Assembly: GCF_035999195.1 (NCBI RefSeq)
Contig: NZ_DASYGY010000009.1
Location: 1,364,001-1,428,000 of the forward strand
From: Pseudoxanthomonas sp.
GTDB taxonomy: Bacteria; Pseudomonadota; Gammaproteobacteria; Xanthomonadales; Xanthomonadaceae
DNA: 64,000 bases
Direction of reading: 5' to 3'
A program made the translations under genes and the position numbers. Under the pieces are notes generated by a model. It worked only from the letters and a program-made list of their open reading frames with translations. It ran no database searches and had not been told where the DNA came from. Shown here in pieces: positions 9,024 through 17,378 of the stretch (position 1 is the stretch's first letter; every line of letters begins with the position of its first letter).

Positions 9024-9058
9024 AAAAAGGCCCAGGCGGGTGGTTGCCCGCCTGGGCC
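9024..9058 (-). terminator. strong rho-independent terminator
   Basis: A 12-bp perfect stem (GGCCCAGGCGGG / CCCGCCTGGGCC, 9029-9040 and 9047-9058) with a 6-base loop is followed on the minus strand by five T residues (9028-9024). It lies 170 bases beyond the RimK-like stop and would end that transcript, or more likely the small RNA at 9024-9150. Confidence 0.85.
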
Positions 9059-9150
9059 AAACTAATGCCCCGATTACCGTAATCCTGTGCTTCCAGAGGT
9101 ATCCACCGGAGGGACGCAGAGCTGCGGTCCGGTGAAGGCTACGCGGCATT
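9024..9150 (-). ncRNA. candidate structured small RNA, about 120-127 nt
   Basis: The gap between the RimK-like gene and the secreted-protein gene contains a chain of inverted repeats ending in the terminator at 9024-9058. In transcript order they are: an outer 7-bp stem CACCGGA/TCCGGTG (plus coordinates 9104-9110 with 9128-9134) enclosing CGCAG/CTGCG (9115-9119, 9122-9126); a short hairpin GATTAC/GTAATC (9072-9077, 9079-9084); and a possible long-range pair closing the 5' end (9145-9150 with 9064-9069). A promoter-like pair lies just upstream at 9153-9180. There is no open frame of note. Xanthomonads have abundant C-rich-loop sRNAs such as sX13 of similar size; I cannot establish identity. 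Confidence 0.5.
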
Positions 9151-9152
9151 CG

Positions 9153-9180
9153 ATTAAACCACCGTTAAAGGCGGCGTTAA
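9153..9180 (-). promoter_or_regulatory. candidate promoter of the small RNA
   Basis: On the minus strand TTAACG (9180-9175) and TTTAAT (9158-9153) are separated by 16 bases, matching the -35 and -10 consensus at 4 of 6 and 5 of 6 positions. The predicted start, 5-8 bases downstream, falls at about 9145-9148, the 5' end of the structured region. The short AT-rich patch stands out against its GC-rich surroundings. Confidence 0.4.
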
Positions 9181-9228
9181 TTCCATGTGAAATGGGCGCT
9201 TGCCGATGTCCGGCGCCGCCGCCCTCGC

Positions 9229-10104
9229 CTATTCAGCCTGCGCGGCCAGATGCGCCACGATGCGGCCCGCGACGTCCACGCCGCAGACGGACTCGATGCC
9301 CTCCAGGCCGGGGGTCGAATTGACCTCCAGCACCAGCGGGCCCCGCTGGGCGCGGATCAGGTCCACCCCCGCCACCCCCAGCCCGAGAACCCGGGCGGCG
9401 CGGATGGCGACCGCACGCTCTTCGTCGGTGGCCTCGGCGTGCAACGCCGTCCCCCCACGATGCAGGTTCGAGCGGAAATCGCCCTCCGGCGCCTGCCTGC
9501 GCATGGCGGCGACCACCTCGTCGCCCACCACGAAGCAGCGCAGGTCGGCGCCCTCGGCCTCGCCGATGAACTCCTGCACCACGAAACTGGCGTACAGGCC
9601 GCGCAGCGCTTCCACCACGCTGCGCGAGGCGGACGGCTTCTCGGTCAGCATCACCCCGGCGCCCTGCGCGCCCTCGTTCAACTTGATGACATGCGGCGGC
9701 GGCCCGAGCATCGACAGAAGGTCGCTGGTGTCGTCCGGGTTGTCGCCGAAGACGGTCACCGGCAGGTCGATGCCCTGCGCCGCCAGCAACTGGTGCGCAC
9801 GCAATTTGTCGCGCGCGCGCAGGATGGCGTCCGACGGATTGGGGCTGTACGTGCCCATCAGCTCGAACTGCCGCAGCACGGCGGTGCCGTAGCGGGTGAT
9901 GGACGCGCCGATGCGGGGAATGACGGCGTCGTAACCGGCCAGTGACCGGCCCTTGTAGTTGAGCTGGAAGCCGCTCGATGCGATGCGCATATAGCAGCGC
10001 AGCGGGTCCAGTACCCGGACGGTATGGCCGCGTTGCCGCGCGGCCTCGACCAGGCGGCGCGTCGAGTACAGCTTGCCGTTGCGCGACAGGATGGCGAGCT
10101 TCAT
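9229..10104 (-). CDS. RimK-family ATP-grasp glutamate ligase
   Basis: A 291-residue ATP-grasp enzyme of the RimK group, which adds glutamate to ribosomal protein S6 or to other carboxyl acceptors. MKLAILSRN sets the start at 10104. The pre-ATP-grasp domain contains VIPRIGASIT. The ATP-grasp core has VIKLNEGAQGAGVMLTE and FVVQEFIGEAEGADLRCFVVGD, and the metal-binding end is LVLEVNSTPGLEGIE. The length fits the roughly 300-residue RimK proteins of xanthomonads. The true acceptor is not deducible. It is followed downstream by the candidate small RNA. Confidence 0.85.
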   Translation of the reverse strand: MKLAILSRNGKLYSTRRLVEAARQRGHTVRVLDPLRCYMRIASSGFQLNYKGRSLAGYDAVIPRIGASITRYGTAVLRQFELMGTYSPNPSDAILRARDKLRAHQLLAAQGIDLPVTVFGDNPDDTSDLLSMLGPPPHVIKLNEGAQGAGVMLTEKPSASRSVVEALRGLYASFVVQEFIGEAEGADLRCFVVGDEVVAAMRRQAPEGDFRSNLHRGGTALHAEATDEERAVAIRAARVLGLGVAGVDLIRAQRGPLVLEVNSTPGLEGIESVCGVDVAGRIVAHLAAQAE

Positions 10105-10187
10105 GGGGAGTCGGTCACGGGAGGCGGGCACAGCATGCCACGCCCGCGACGCGGGACGATGACAGGGTCAGGGAAGGAAACGCGGAA

Positions 10188-10261
10188 TGGAGCGGGTGAT
10201 GGGAATCGAACCCACGCTAGCAGCTTGGGAAGCTGCAGTTCTACCATTGAACTACACCCGC
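10188..10261 (-). tRNA. tRNA-Gly(CCC)
   Basis: A complete cloverleaf on the minus strand: acceptor GCGGGTG/CACCCGC, D arm GTTC-AATGGTA-GAAC, anticodon stem GCAGC/GCTGC with loop TTCCCAA (anticodon CCC), a 4-base variable region, T arm GTGGG-TTCGATT-CCCAT, discriminator T and an encoded CCA. The total is 74 bases. U73 is the usual glycine identity base. Confidence 0.95.
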
Positions 10262-10296
10262 ACGATGGCGCGAGTCTATGCCGCGGCACGCGGCAA

Positions 10297-10331
10297 GGCA
10301 ATGCGGCGCCCTTCTCCGGCGCCGCATTGCC
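10297..10331 (-). terminator. hairpin after the autotransporter gene
   Basis: A perfect 14-bp inverted repeat (GGCAATGCGGCGCC, 10297-10310, with 10318-10331) and a 7-base loop lie ten bases past the autotransporter stop on the minus strand. There is no T-run, so termination is likely but not of the classic form. It also separates the gene from the tRNA downstream. Confidence 0.55.
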
Positions 10332-10340
10332 CGGCGTGCG

Positions 10341-12173
10341 TCAGAAGCCGCCGCTCAGGGTCATGAACGCGGTGGTGTTGGTGCCGCCACCCTGGTTGAC
10401 CGTGGTGTTCACGCCGAGGTTGGCGTCGAAGCCGAACAGCTTCGTGCGCGCGCCCAACAGCAGGGTGCCGTAGCTGTCGTCGGTGTCCAGCCCGGGCACC
10501 GCGTACGGCGCCGTGCCCGGCAGCGACAGCGACTGGGCGAACACTTCCGCCGCCGGGTCCTCGAACTCCCGGTCCACCGTCAGGCGTGCGTACGGCGCCA
10601 GGTGGTCGTTGATCGCGTAGCTGACCTGCCAGCCGGCGCTGCCGATCAGCGAATCGAAGTCCTGGTCGGCGTAGGCCAGCGCGGTCGAGCTGACGTTGCT
10701 TTCGCTGTAGCCGTCCATCTCGATGGTCTGCGACACCACGCTGACCACGGGACCATGTCGGAACGCGCCGTCGCCGAACTCGTAGCCGGCGCTCGCGCCC
10801 ACGGTCAGGTTGGTGCCGTCCGGCGAGCCGCTGTGCCGGCGCGTCACCCCGCCCAGCTGCACTTCGCGGTCCACATCGTACGAGAGCCAGCTGTAGCTGA
10901 CCTGCGCGTTCGCCCACAGGTGGTCGCCGTACCAGCCGGCGAAACCGCCCAGGGTCGCATCGGATTCGTCGAAACTGCCGCGGCGCAGGCCGAAGTCGTA
11001 CTTCGCGCGGCCATAACCGGCGAAGGCGCCGTAGACCCAGGAGCCGCGCGACCAGTCCACACCGAAGGTCCCCGCAGGGCCCACGCCGTCGTACAGATCG
11101 CCGTCGCCGTAGCGCAGGAAGTCGCCGCGCACATCGCCCCACCAGCGCATGCCGTCCGCCTCGGGCTTGCCTGCCACGTGCGACGCCACGCGGTCGGCGC
11201 GGGCGCGGCCATGCACCGAGGCGGTGTACGGCAGTAGCGCGATCTGGCGCGGTCCTTCCAGCATCGACTGGGCGTACTGCGCCAGGATGCCGTGCGCCTT
11301 GGAAGACGGATGCACGCCATCGGCGAACGCGTACACGTCCGGCGCATTGGCCGAGGCGTAGTTCAGCGGGCTGCAGGTGACCGAGGACGCCGTGATCTGC
11401 GGGTTGCAGGCGGTGCCGGTGACGTTGCCGAAGCCGTACTCGGCCGGGCTGGCGACGATCTCGCGCAGCAGCGTGAAGGTATCCAGCGGGATCACGCGCA
11501 GGCCGGCCGTATTGAGCGCGCCGAACAGCGCGCTGTTGTAGGTGCTGGCCAACTGGGTGCCCGTGGCCTGCGCGACCGCACCGCCGGCGCGGAATTGCGG
11601 GGTCACGCCCAGGTCGGGGATGGTCGGCACGAGGATGTAGCGCGCGCCGGCGCTCTGCAGCGTGCCGATGATGCCGACCTGTGCCGTGACGGCACCGGCG
11701 ATGGTGGTCTGCGCCGGGGCGCCTCCGACCACGGCGAACAGGTCGTTCGCGCCACCCCAGACCGTGTAGAGCGCTTTCGGATCGGCCCGGCCGCCGTTGG
11801 CGGACAGGTAGCTGGTCAGCTGTGTGGTCATCGACGGAATGGGACCCAGCGCACCGGCCGTATTGGTGCCCACGCGGGCGCCGCCGACGGCGTAGTTGGT
11901 GCCGCCCTGGTTGGCGCTGGTGGCGCCGGTGCCGTAGTACTCGGCCAGGTACTCGGACCAGACCAGGCCCGGATTGGTGGTGAAGCGGCCCAGCAGGGCG
12001 CCGTTCGGCCCCACCGCCTGGACCAGCGCCGGCCGGAAGTGGCCCGAGTCGGTCAGGCTGTCGCCGAAGAACACGGTCTGCGAATAGGGGTTATCGCCGG
12101 CGAGGGCGGGAGCCGCCGCCACGGCCAGCGCGACGGCCAGCAGGGAACGGACGGGCGAAACGGAACGCTTCAT
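10341..12173 (-). CDS. GDSL esterase autotransporter (EstA-like, type Va secretion)
   Basis: A 610-residue outer-membrane esterase/lipase. The signal peptide ends near APALAG (residue about 25). The passenger begins with the GDSL block FFGDSLTDSG carrying the nucleophile Ser. It has the GGANDLF block and the C-terminal catalytic pair in FADGVHPSSKAH. From about residue 330 a 12-strand autotransporter beta-barrel follows, ending in the outer-membrane signature terminal Phe (LSGGF). The ATG at 12173 is chosen because the signal peptide begins there; open frame further upstream overlaps thiS/thiG. It is divergent from thiS and a candidate surface lipase. Confidence 0.9.
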   Translation of the reverse strand: MKRSVSPVRSLLAVALAVAAAPALAGDNPYSQTVFFGDSLTDSGHFRPALVQAVGPNGALLGRFTTNPGLVWSEYLAEYYGTGATSANQGGTNYAVGGARVGTNTAGALGPIPSMTTQLTSYLSANGGRADPKALYTVWGGANDLFAVVGGAPAQTTIAGAVTAQVGIIGTLQSAGARYILVPTIPDLGVTPQFRAGGAVAQATGTQLASTYNSALFGALNTAGLRVIPLDTFTLLREIVASPAEYGFGNVTGTACNPQITASSVTCSPLNYASANAPDVYAFADGVHPSSKAHGILAQYAQSMLEGPRQIALLPYTASVHGRARADRVASHVAGKPEADGMRWWGDVRGDFLRYGDGDLYDGVGPAGTFGVDWSRGSWVYGAFAGYGRAKYDFGLRRGSFDESDATLGGFAGWYGDHLWANAQVSYSWLSYDVDREVQLGGVTRRHSGSPDGTNLTVGASAGYEFGDGAFRHGPVVSVVSQTIEMDGYSESNVSSTALAYADQDFDSLIGSAGWQVSYAINDHLAPYARLTVDREFEDPAAEVFAQSLSLPGTAPYAVPGLDTDDSYGTLLLGARTKLFGFDANLGVNTTVNQGGGTNTTAFMTLSGGF

Positions 12174-12312
12174 GGAATCTCCGGGGCAAGGGGTCGAGGG
12201 GTGCGCGCCGGCTCTGCCGTACGGCTGCGCATGGCGCGCATCGTTCCACCAAGCCCGCCGCCGCACACGCTGCAATGCGGCAAGGCGCCGGGCCATCGGC
12301 GACAATGGCGGC

Positions 12313-12513
12313 ATGGATATCCACTTGAACGGGCAGCCGCAGGCGCTGCCGGAACACAGCACCATCGCTGCCCTCCTGCAGTCGCAGGGACTGGCCGAGC
12401 GCCGCGTGGCCGTCGAGGTCAACGGCGAGATCATCCCGCGCGGGCAGCACGCACAGCACGTGCTGAAGCCCGGCGACCGCGTCGAGATCGTCCACGCGCT
12501 CGGCGGTGGTTGA
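12313..12513 (+). CDS. thiS: thiamine sulfur-carrier protein ThiS
   Basis: A 66-residue ubiquitin-fold protein ending in Gly-Gly (HALGGG); the terminal Gly is adenylated and thiocarboxylated to donate sulfur for the thiazole ring. MDIHLNGQ and VAVEVNGEIIPR are typical. It is followed 59 bases later by thiG. No TPP-riboswitch signature (CTGAGA box) is visible in the 139-base gap upstream. Confidence 0.93.
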   Translation: MDIHLNGQPQALPEHSTIAALLQSQGLAERRVAVEVNGEIIPRGQHAQHVLKPGDRVEIVHALGGG

Positions 12514-12572
12514 TCGCCACACCGCGCGACATCGGCGGGACGCATCCGCGTTTCATGGGCGATAATCGTGGC

Positions 12573-13367
12573 ATGTCCAACACCGCCCCCCATGACCCGC
12601 TGGTGATCGCGGGCAAGACCTATCGCTCCCGCCTGCTGACCGGCACGGGCAAGTTCAGGGATTTCGAGGAAACCCGGCTGGCCACCGAGGCCGCGGGCGC
12701 CGAGATCGTCACTGTCGCCATCCGGCGCACCAACCTGGGCCAGTCGCCCAACGAGCCCAACCTGCTCGACGTGCTGCCGCCCGACCGGTATACCATCCTG
12801 CCCAACACCGCCGGCTGCTATACCGCCGACGATGCGGTGCGCACCTGCCGGCTGGCCCGCGAGCTGCTCGACGGCCACACGCTGGTCAAGCTGGAAGTGC
12901 TAGGCGACCAGAAGACGCTGTATCCCGATGTCGTGCAGACCCTCGCCGCCGCCGAAAAGCTGGTGGCCGACGGGTTCGACGTGATGGTCTACACCAGCGA
13001 CGACCCCATCCTGGCGCGCCGCCTGGAAGCGATCGGCTGCGTGGCGGTGATGCCGCTGGCCGCCCCGATAGGGTCCGGCCTGGGCGTGCAGAACAAGTAC
13101 AACCTGCTGGAAATCATCGAGAACGCCAAGGTGCCCGTGCTGGTCGATGCCGGCGTCGGCACCGCGTCCGACGCCGCCATCGCCATGGAACTGGGCTGCG
13201 ACGGCGTGCTGATGAACACGGCCATCGCCGGCGCCAAGCATCCGGTACTGATGGCCAGCGCCATGCGCAAGGCCGTGGAAGCCGGCCGCGAGGCCTTCCT
13301 GGCCGGCCGCATCCCGCGCAAGCGCAATGCCTCGGCCTCCAGTCCGATCGATGGCCTGATCGGCTGA
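12573..13367 (+). CDS. thiG: thiazole synthase ThiG
   Basis: A 264-residue TIM-barrel enzyme that condenses deoxyxylulose 5-phosphate, dehydroglycine and ThiS thiocarboxylate into the thiamine thiazole. Visible motifs are SRLLTGTGKF, TVAIRRTN, LPNTAGCYTADDAVR, the active-site Lys in VKLEVLGD, and LVDAGVGTASDAA with VLMNTAIAGA. The start at 12573 gives the conserved N-terminus. The stop shares one base with the trmB start (TGATG), so trmB is coupled to it. Confidence 0.95.
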   Translation: MSNTAPHDPLVIAGKTYRSRLLTGTGKFRDFEETRLATEAAGAEIVTVAIRRTNLGQSPNEPNLLDVLPPDRYTILPNTAGCYTADDAVRTCRLARELLDGHTLVKLEVLGDQKTLYPDVVQTLAAAEKLVADGFDVMVYTSDDPILARRLEAIGCVAVMPLAAPIGSGLGVQNKYNLLEIIENAKVPVLVDAGVGTASDAAIAMELGCDGVLMNTAIAGAKHPVLMASAMRKAVEAGREAFLAGRIPRKRNASASSPIDGLIG

Positions 13368-14101
13368 TGACCGATCCATTCTCCAGTCCCGGCGCCAAGA
13401 CGCCGCCCAAGCCCTTCACCCTGACCGAAGGCCGGCGCGAAGTCCGCAGCTTCGTGCTGCGCCAGGGCCGCTTCACCGAAGCCCAGCAGCGTGCGTTCGA
13501 CACGCAATGGCCCCGCTTCGGACTGGACTACACCGGCGCGCCGCGCGATTACGACGCGGTGTTCGGCCGCACCGCACCGCGCGTGCTGGAGATCGGCTTC
13601 GGCAACGGCGAGGCGCTGCGCTTCGCCGCCGCAAACGACAAGGCGCGCGATTACCTCGGCCTGGAGGTGCATGCGCCCGGTGTCGGCCGGCTGTTGAACG
13701 CGCTGGCCGAGGACGGCAGCGACCACGTGCGCGTCTACCACCACGATGCGGTGGAAGTGCTGCAGCACGAGGTGGCCGACGGCTCGCTGGACGAGGTGCG
13801 CATCTACTTCCCCGACCCGTGGCACAAGAAGCGCCACAACAAGCGCCGGCTGGTGCAGCCCGCCTTCGCCGCGCTGATCGCCCGCAAGCTGCGCCCGGGC
13901 GGCCGCCTGCACTGCGCCACGGACTGGGAGGCCTATGCCGAGCACATGTGGGACGTGCTGGATGCGACCCCGGACCTGCTCAACCGCGCCGGCCCGCGCG
14001 GCAGCGTGCCGCGCCCCGACTGGCGCCCGCAGACGCATTTCGAGACCCGCGGCCAGAAGCTCGGCCACGGGGTGTGGGATTTGGTGTATGACAAGCGGTG
14101 A
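13367..14101 (+). CDS. trmB: tRNA (guanine-N7-)-methyltransferase
   Basis: A 244-residue SAM-dependent enzyme that methylates G46 of tRNA. The SAM-binding motif LEIGFGNGEAL starts near residue 73, and the family signature IYFPDPWHKKRHNKRRLVQ follows in the second half. The C-terminal segment THFETRGQKLGHGVWDL is typical. The last base of the stop codon is the first base of a heptamer repeat array that fills the gap to the next gene. Confidence 0.95.
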   Translation: MTDPFSSPGAKTPPKPFTLTEGRREVRSFVLRQGRFTEAQQRAFDTQWPRFGLDYTGAPRDYDAVFGRTAPRVLEIGFGNGEALRFAAANDKARDYLGLEVHAPGVGRLLNALAEDGSDHVRVYHHDAVEVLQHEVADGSLDEVRIYFPDPWHKKRHNKRRLVQPAFAALIARKLRPGGRLHCATDWEAYAEHMWDVLDATPDLLNRAGPRGSVPRPDWRPQTHFETRGQKLGHGVWDLVYDKR

Positions 14102-14273
14102 TTGGTGATTGGTGATTGGTGATTGGTGATTGGTGATTGGTGATTGGTGATTGGTGATCAGGATTGAAATTTGACCGTTCCATAGTTGCGCATACCGGTT
14201 CCGTAGTGGCTGCGGGGAACATCCGTGGGAACTGCGTTCACGAATCACGAATCACGAATCACGAATCACGGCC
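14101..14273. repeat. mirrored heptamer repeat element filling the gap after trmB
   Basis: Eight exact tandem copies of ATTGGTG occupy 14101-14156, starting in the trmB stop codon. A non-repetitive middle (about 14157-14238) follows, then four copies of CACGAAT at 14239-14266, the near reverse complement, ending in CACGGCCCTG directly before the next ATG. The two arms can pair. The same architecture recurs at 42950-43050, 51940-52052 and 52481-52578. Confidence 0.9.
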
Positions 14274-14276
14274 CTG

Positions 14277-16145
14277 ATGGACAACGCGCTGACGCTGACC
14301 AACGACATGAAGCTCGTCCTCGGGCTGGTCGGCTTCACGATGGCGATGTTCCTGTTCGAGCGCATCCGCGCCGACCTGGTGGCGCTGGTGGTGCTGGTGG
14401 TGCTGGGCATCACCGGGCTGATCGCGCCGGAGGAGATCTTCGGCGGCTTCTCCGGCAACGCGGTGATGAGCATCATCGCCACCATGATCCTGGGGGCCGG
14501 CCTGGACCGCACCGGCGCGCTGAACCGGCTGGCGTCCTGGCTGCTGCGGCGCGGCCACGGCATCGAGCAGCGGCTGCTGCTGATGACCACGGCCATCGCC
14601 AGCCTCAACTCGTCCTTCATGCAGAACCCGTCGGTGATGGCGCTGTTCATGCCGGTCGCCTCGCGCCTGTCCTCGCGCACCGGCCTGTCGATGCAGCGGC
14701 TGCTGCTGCCGATCGCCGCCGCCATCGTCATGGGCGGTGCGTTCACGATGGTCGGCAACTCGCCGCTGATCCTGCTCAACGACCTGCTGGTGTCGGCCAA
14801 CAACAACCTGCCCTCGGGCATGGCCACGCTGGAGCCGCTGCGCATGTTCGCACCGGCGCCGATCGGCCTGGCGCTGGTGGTCGCGTCCCTGCTGTATTTC
14901 CGCTACGTCGGCGACCGCAAGCTGAAGGACGAGACGCAGGACAGCGACGGGGTGGTGACGCCGGCGCGCACCGAGAGCTACTTCGCCAGCACCTACGGGA
15001 TCGAAGGCGATGTGTTCGAGCTGGTGGTCAGTGCGGAAAGCCCGCTGGTGGGCATGTCGCTGGGCGAAGCCGAGGCGCTGCACAACGCGCCGCTGATGCT
15101 GGCGCTGCAGACCGGCAACGACACGCGCCTGGCGCCGCCGGCGGACATGCGCATCTGGGTGGGCAGCGTGCTGGGTGTGATGGGATCGCGGCAGGAGATC
15201 AGCGATTTCGCGCAGAACCAGTTCCTCCGCATGTCCTCGCGGCTGCGCCACTTCGGCGACCTGTTCAATCCCAGCCGCGCCGGCATTTCCGAAGCCGTGG
15301 TGCCGCCGACGTCGAAGTTCATCGGCAAGACCGCGCGCGAGCTGCGCCTGCGCAAGCAGAACGGCATCAGCCTGCTGGCGATCAATCGCGACAAGAAGGT
15401 CATCCGGGAGAACGTGCGCGAGGAAAAGCTGCGCGCCGGCGACATGCTGGTGTTCCACAGCATCTGGCAGGACCTGGGTCAGGCGGCCGAGAGCCGCGAC
15501 TTCGTGGTGGTGACCGACTACCCGAAGGGCGAGCAGCGGCCGCACAAGTTCAAGATCGCGATGACCATCTTCGCCATCACCATCATCATCGCGCTGACCT
15601 CCAAGCTGCCGGTCGCGCTGACGCTGATGACCGGCGTCGCCGGCATGCTGCTGACCGGCGTGCTGCGGATGGACGAGGCCTACGGCGCGATCAATTGGAA
15701 GACGGTGTTCCTGATGGCCGGCCTGATCCCGCTGGGCTGGGCGATGGACAGCAGCGGCGCGGCGGCGTGGGTCGCCGGGCATACGGTCGAGCGGTTGCCG
15801 GAAGGCATTCCGGTGTGGGTGCTGGAAATCGCCATCGCGCTGCTGACGACCGCGTTCTCGCTGGTGATCAGCCATGTCGGCGCGACCATCGTGATGGTGC
15901 CGATGGCGATCAACCTGGCGCTGGCGGCGGGCGGCAATCCCACCGCGTTCGCCCTGATCGTCGCGCTGTCCGCATCCAACAACCTGATGACCGCCTCGAA
16001 CCCGGTGATATCGATGATCGTCGGTCCCGCCAACTACACCTCGCGCCAGCTGTGGCGCGTCGGTGGCCCGCTGTCGCTGGTCTACACGCTGGTGGCCGTC
16101 CTGATGGTCAATGCGCTGTTCTGGTGGAACGGACGCGCGGGATGA
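14277..16145 (+). CDS. SLC13/DASS-family permease with central RCK_C domains
   Basis: A 622-residue inner-membrane transporter. About five N-terminal helices with LNSSFMQNPSVMALFMP and GNSPLILLND (family anion/cation-site hairpins) are followed by a cytoplasmic part (about residues 215-415) with two TrkA-C/RCK_C-like segments (GDVFELVVSAESPLVG and VVPPTSKFIGKTARELRLR). A second helix bundle follows with ASNNLMTASNPVISMIVG. The substrate is probably a dicarboxylate, sulfate or another anion; the sequence does not decide. There is no Shine-Dalgarno: the bases before the ATG belong to the heptamer repeat. It overlaps the ACT-domain gene by four bases. Confidence 0.85.
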   Translation: MDNALTLTNDMKLVLGLVGFTMAMFLFERIRADLVALVVLVVLGITGLIAPEEIFGGFSGNAVMSIIATMILGAGLDRTGALNRLASWLLRRGHGIEQRLLLMTTAIASLNSSFMQNPSVMALFMPVASRLSSRTGLSMQRLLLPIAAAIVMGGAFTMVGNSPLILLNDLLVSANNNLPSGMATLEPLRMFAPAPIGLALVVASLLYFRYVGDRKLKDETQDSDGVVTPARTESYFASTYGIEGDVFELVVSAESPLVGMSLGEAEALHNAPLMLALQTGNDTRLAPPADMRIWVGSVLGVMGSRQEISDFAQNQFLRMSSRLRHFGDLFNPSRAGISEAVVPPTSKFIGKTARELRLRKQNGISLLAINRDKKVIRENVREEKLRAGDMLVFHSIWQDLGQAAESRDFVVVTDYPKGEQRPHKFKIAMTIFAITIIIALTSKLPVALTLMTGVAGMLLTGVLRMDEAYGAINWKTVFLMAGLIPLGWAMDSSGAAAWVAGHTVERLPEGIPVWVLEIAIALLTTAFSLVISHVGATIVMVPMAINLALAAGGNPTAFALIVALSASNNLMTASNPVISMIVGPANYTSRQLWRVGGPLSLVYTLVAVLMVNALFWWNGRAG

Positions 16146-16534
16146 CGACGCCGCCGCTGGTGCTCTCGCTGCTGCCGGAGCGCTATGCCGTCGCGCAGCT
16201 GCCGGCCGGTTCCACGCTGCCGGCGTGGTGGCCCGCCCTCGGCATCCGCCATGCGAGCTGGACCGATGACGAACTGTCGCTGGTCTGCAGGGAGGCGCAT
16301 GTTCCTGCCGATGTCCGCTGCCAGCGCGGCTGGCGCATGTTCAAGCTGCAGGGACCGTTCGACTTCGCGCTGACCGGCATCCTGAAGGCGGTGCTGGATC
16401 CGCTGGCGGCGGCCGGCGTGGGCATCTTCGCGATCTCGACGTTCGATACCGACTACGTGCTGGTGCAGGCGCGCCAGCTGGACGCGGCCCTGCACGCGTT
16501 GCGCGGACACGGACACCGTACCGCCGGCGACTGA
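16142..16534 (+). CDS. ACT-domain protein
   Basis: A 130-residue soluble protein whose second half (FKLQGPFDFALTGILKAVLD, then GVGIFAISTFDTDYVLV) is an ACT regulatory fold of the amino-acid-sensing kind. It starts in the ATGA overlap with the SLC13-type permease, so the two are made together. It may sense a small ligand related to the transported compound; that is inference. No catalytic domain is attached. Confidence 0.75.
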   Translation: MTTPPLVLSLLPERYAVAQLPAGSTLPAWWPALGIRHASWTDDELSLVCREAHVPADVRCQRGWRMFKLQGPFDFALTGILKAVLDPLAAAGVGIFAISTFDTDYVLVQARQLDAALHALRGHGHRTAGD

Positions 16535-16540
16535 CGCCGG

Positions 16541-17377
16541 TCAGCGGCGCAGGAGTATCCGCGCCAGCACCGCACCGAAGTGCAGCCAGATCGCGGCGAA
16601 CACGCCGATCCGGGTGGACAGGCCGCATTGCGCCGCCTCGAACGTGCGGAAGTAGCGCCACAGGCCGCGATGCTTGTGCCATTCCACGAATACCGGACGC
16701 GCGCGGCTGGAGACACCGCGGATATGCAGCACACGGATGTCGTTGGCGACGGCGACCAGGGCGCCCGCATCGCGCGCGCGCCGGCACAGGTCCATGTCCT
16801 CGGCGTGCAGGCGGTAGCCTTCGTCGAAACCGCCGATCCTGTCGAACAGCGCGCGCGGCATGAGCATCAGCGCGCCGGAGACGATGTCCACCGGCTGCAG
16901 CGCCTGCGCCTCGTCGATGGGCACGCCCAGTTTCGACGCTGCCCCCGGTGAGCGCAGCATCGCCGCGAACTGCGGATCGCGCCGCCGCGCGGCGACATCG
17001 CGCACGCTGGCTTCGTCGACCAGATCGACGCCGAGCACCACCCCTCCCGTCGCACCGCAGGCATGCGTCCGCAGCCGCGACAGCGAGTCGGCTTCCACCA
17101 TCAGGTCCGGATTGACGAACGCCAGCCATGGGGCGTCCGTGTCGCGCGCGCCCTGGTTGCAGCCGACCGCGAAGCCCGGGTTGTCCGGGTTGGCGATGAA
17201 GCGCAGGCGCGCGTCCTGCAGCGCGTGCCGCTGCACGATCTCCATGGTGTCGTCGGTGGAGGCGTTGTCGACCACGCGGATCTCGTGCACGCCATGCGCC
17301 ACCCGCAGCCGCATGAGGCAGTCGTCGATGCTGGACGCGCTCTCGTGCGTCACCACCACCGCGGCGATGCCGGACAT
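16541..17377 (-). CDS. family 2 glycosyltransferase
   Basis: A 278-residue GT-A enzyme. The N-terminus has the GT2 fold AAVVVTHESA and IRVVDNASTDDT; the nucleotide-binding region ends in AFVNPDLMV (DXD equivalent), and the acceptor side has GGFDEGYRLHAEDMDLCRRAR, as in rhamnosyltransferase-like WbbL proteins. The start at 17377 is chosen because the conserved fold begins there. It lies one base after the stop of the preceding glycosyltransferase, in an operon run that begins with the T2SS genes. The sugar and acceptor are unknown. Confidence 0.85.
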   Translation of the reverse strand: MSGIAAVVVTHESASSIDDCLMRLRVAHGVHEIRVVDNASTDDTMEIVQRHALQDARLRFIANPDNPGFAVGCNQGARDTDAPWLAFVNPDLMVEADSLSRLRTHACGATGGVVLGVDLVDEASVRDVAARRRDPQFAAMLRSPGAASKLGVPIDEAQALQPVDIVSGALMLMPRALFDRIGGFDEGYRLHAEDMDLCRRARDAGALVAVANDIRVLHIRGVSSRARPVFVEWHKHRGLWRYFRTFEAAQCGLSTRIGVFAAIWLHFGAVLARILLRR

Positions 17378-17378
17378 C

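Noticed and set aside
10188..10340. Genomic-island insertion at tRNA-Gly
   Set aside because: The tRNA is intact with its CCA, no partial tRNA copy or integrase is in the window, and the neighbours are ordinary genes.
12174..12312. TPP riboswitch upstream of thiS
   Set aside because: I found no THI-box core (CTGAGA and partner) in the gap and no convincing three-way fold.
14101..14156. CRISPR or origin iterons in the heptamer array
   Set aside because: The units are 7 bases with no spacers, and there are no cas genes, DnaA boxes or replication initiator nearby; a two-armed simple repeat explains it better.
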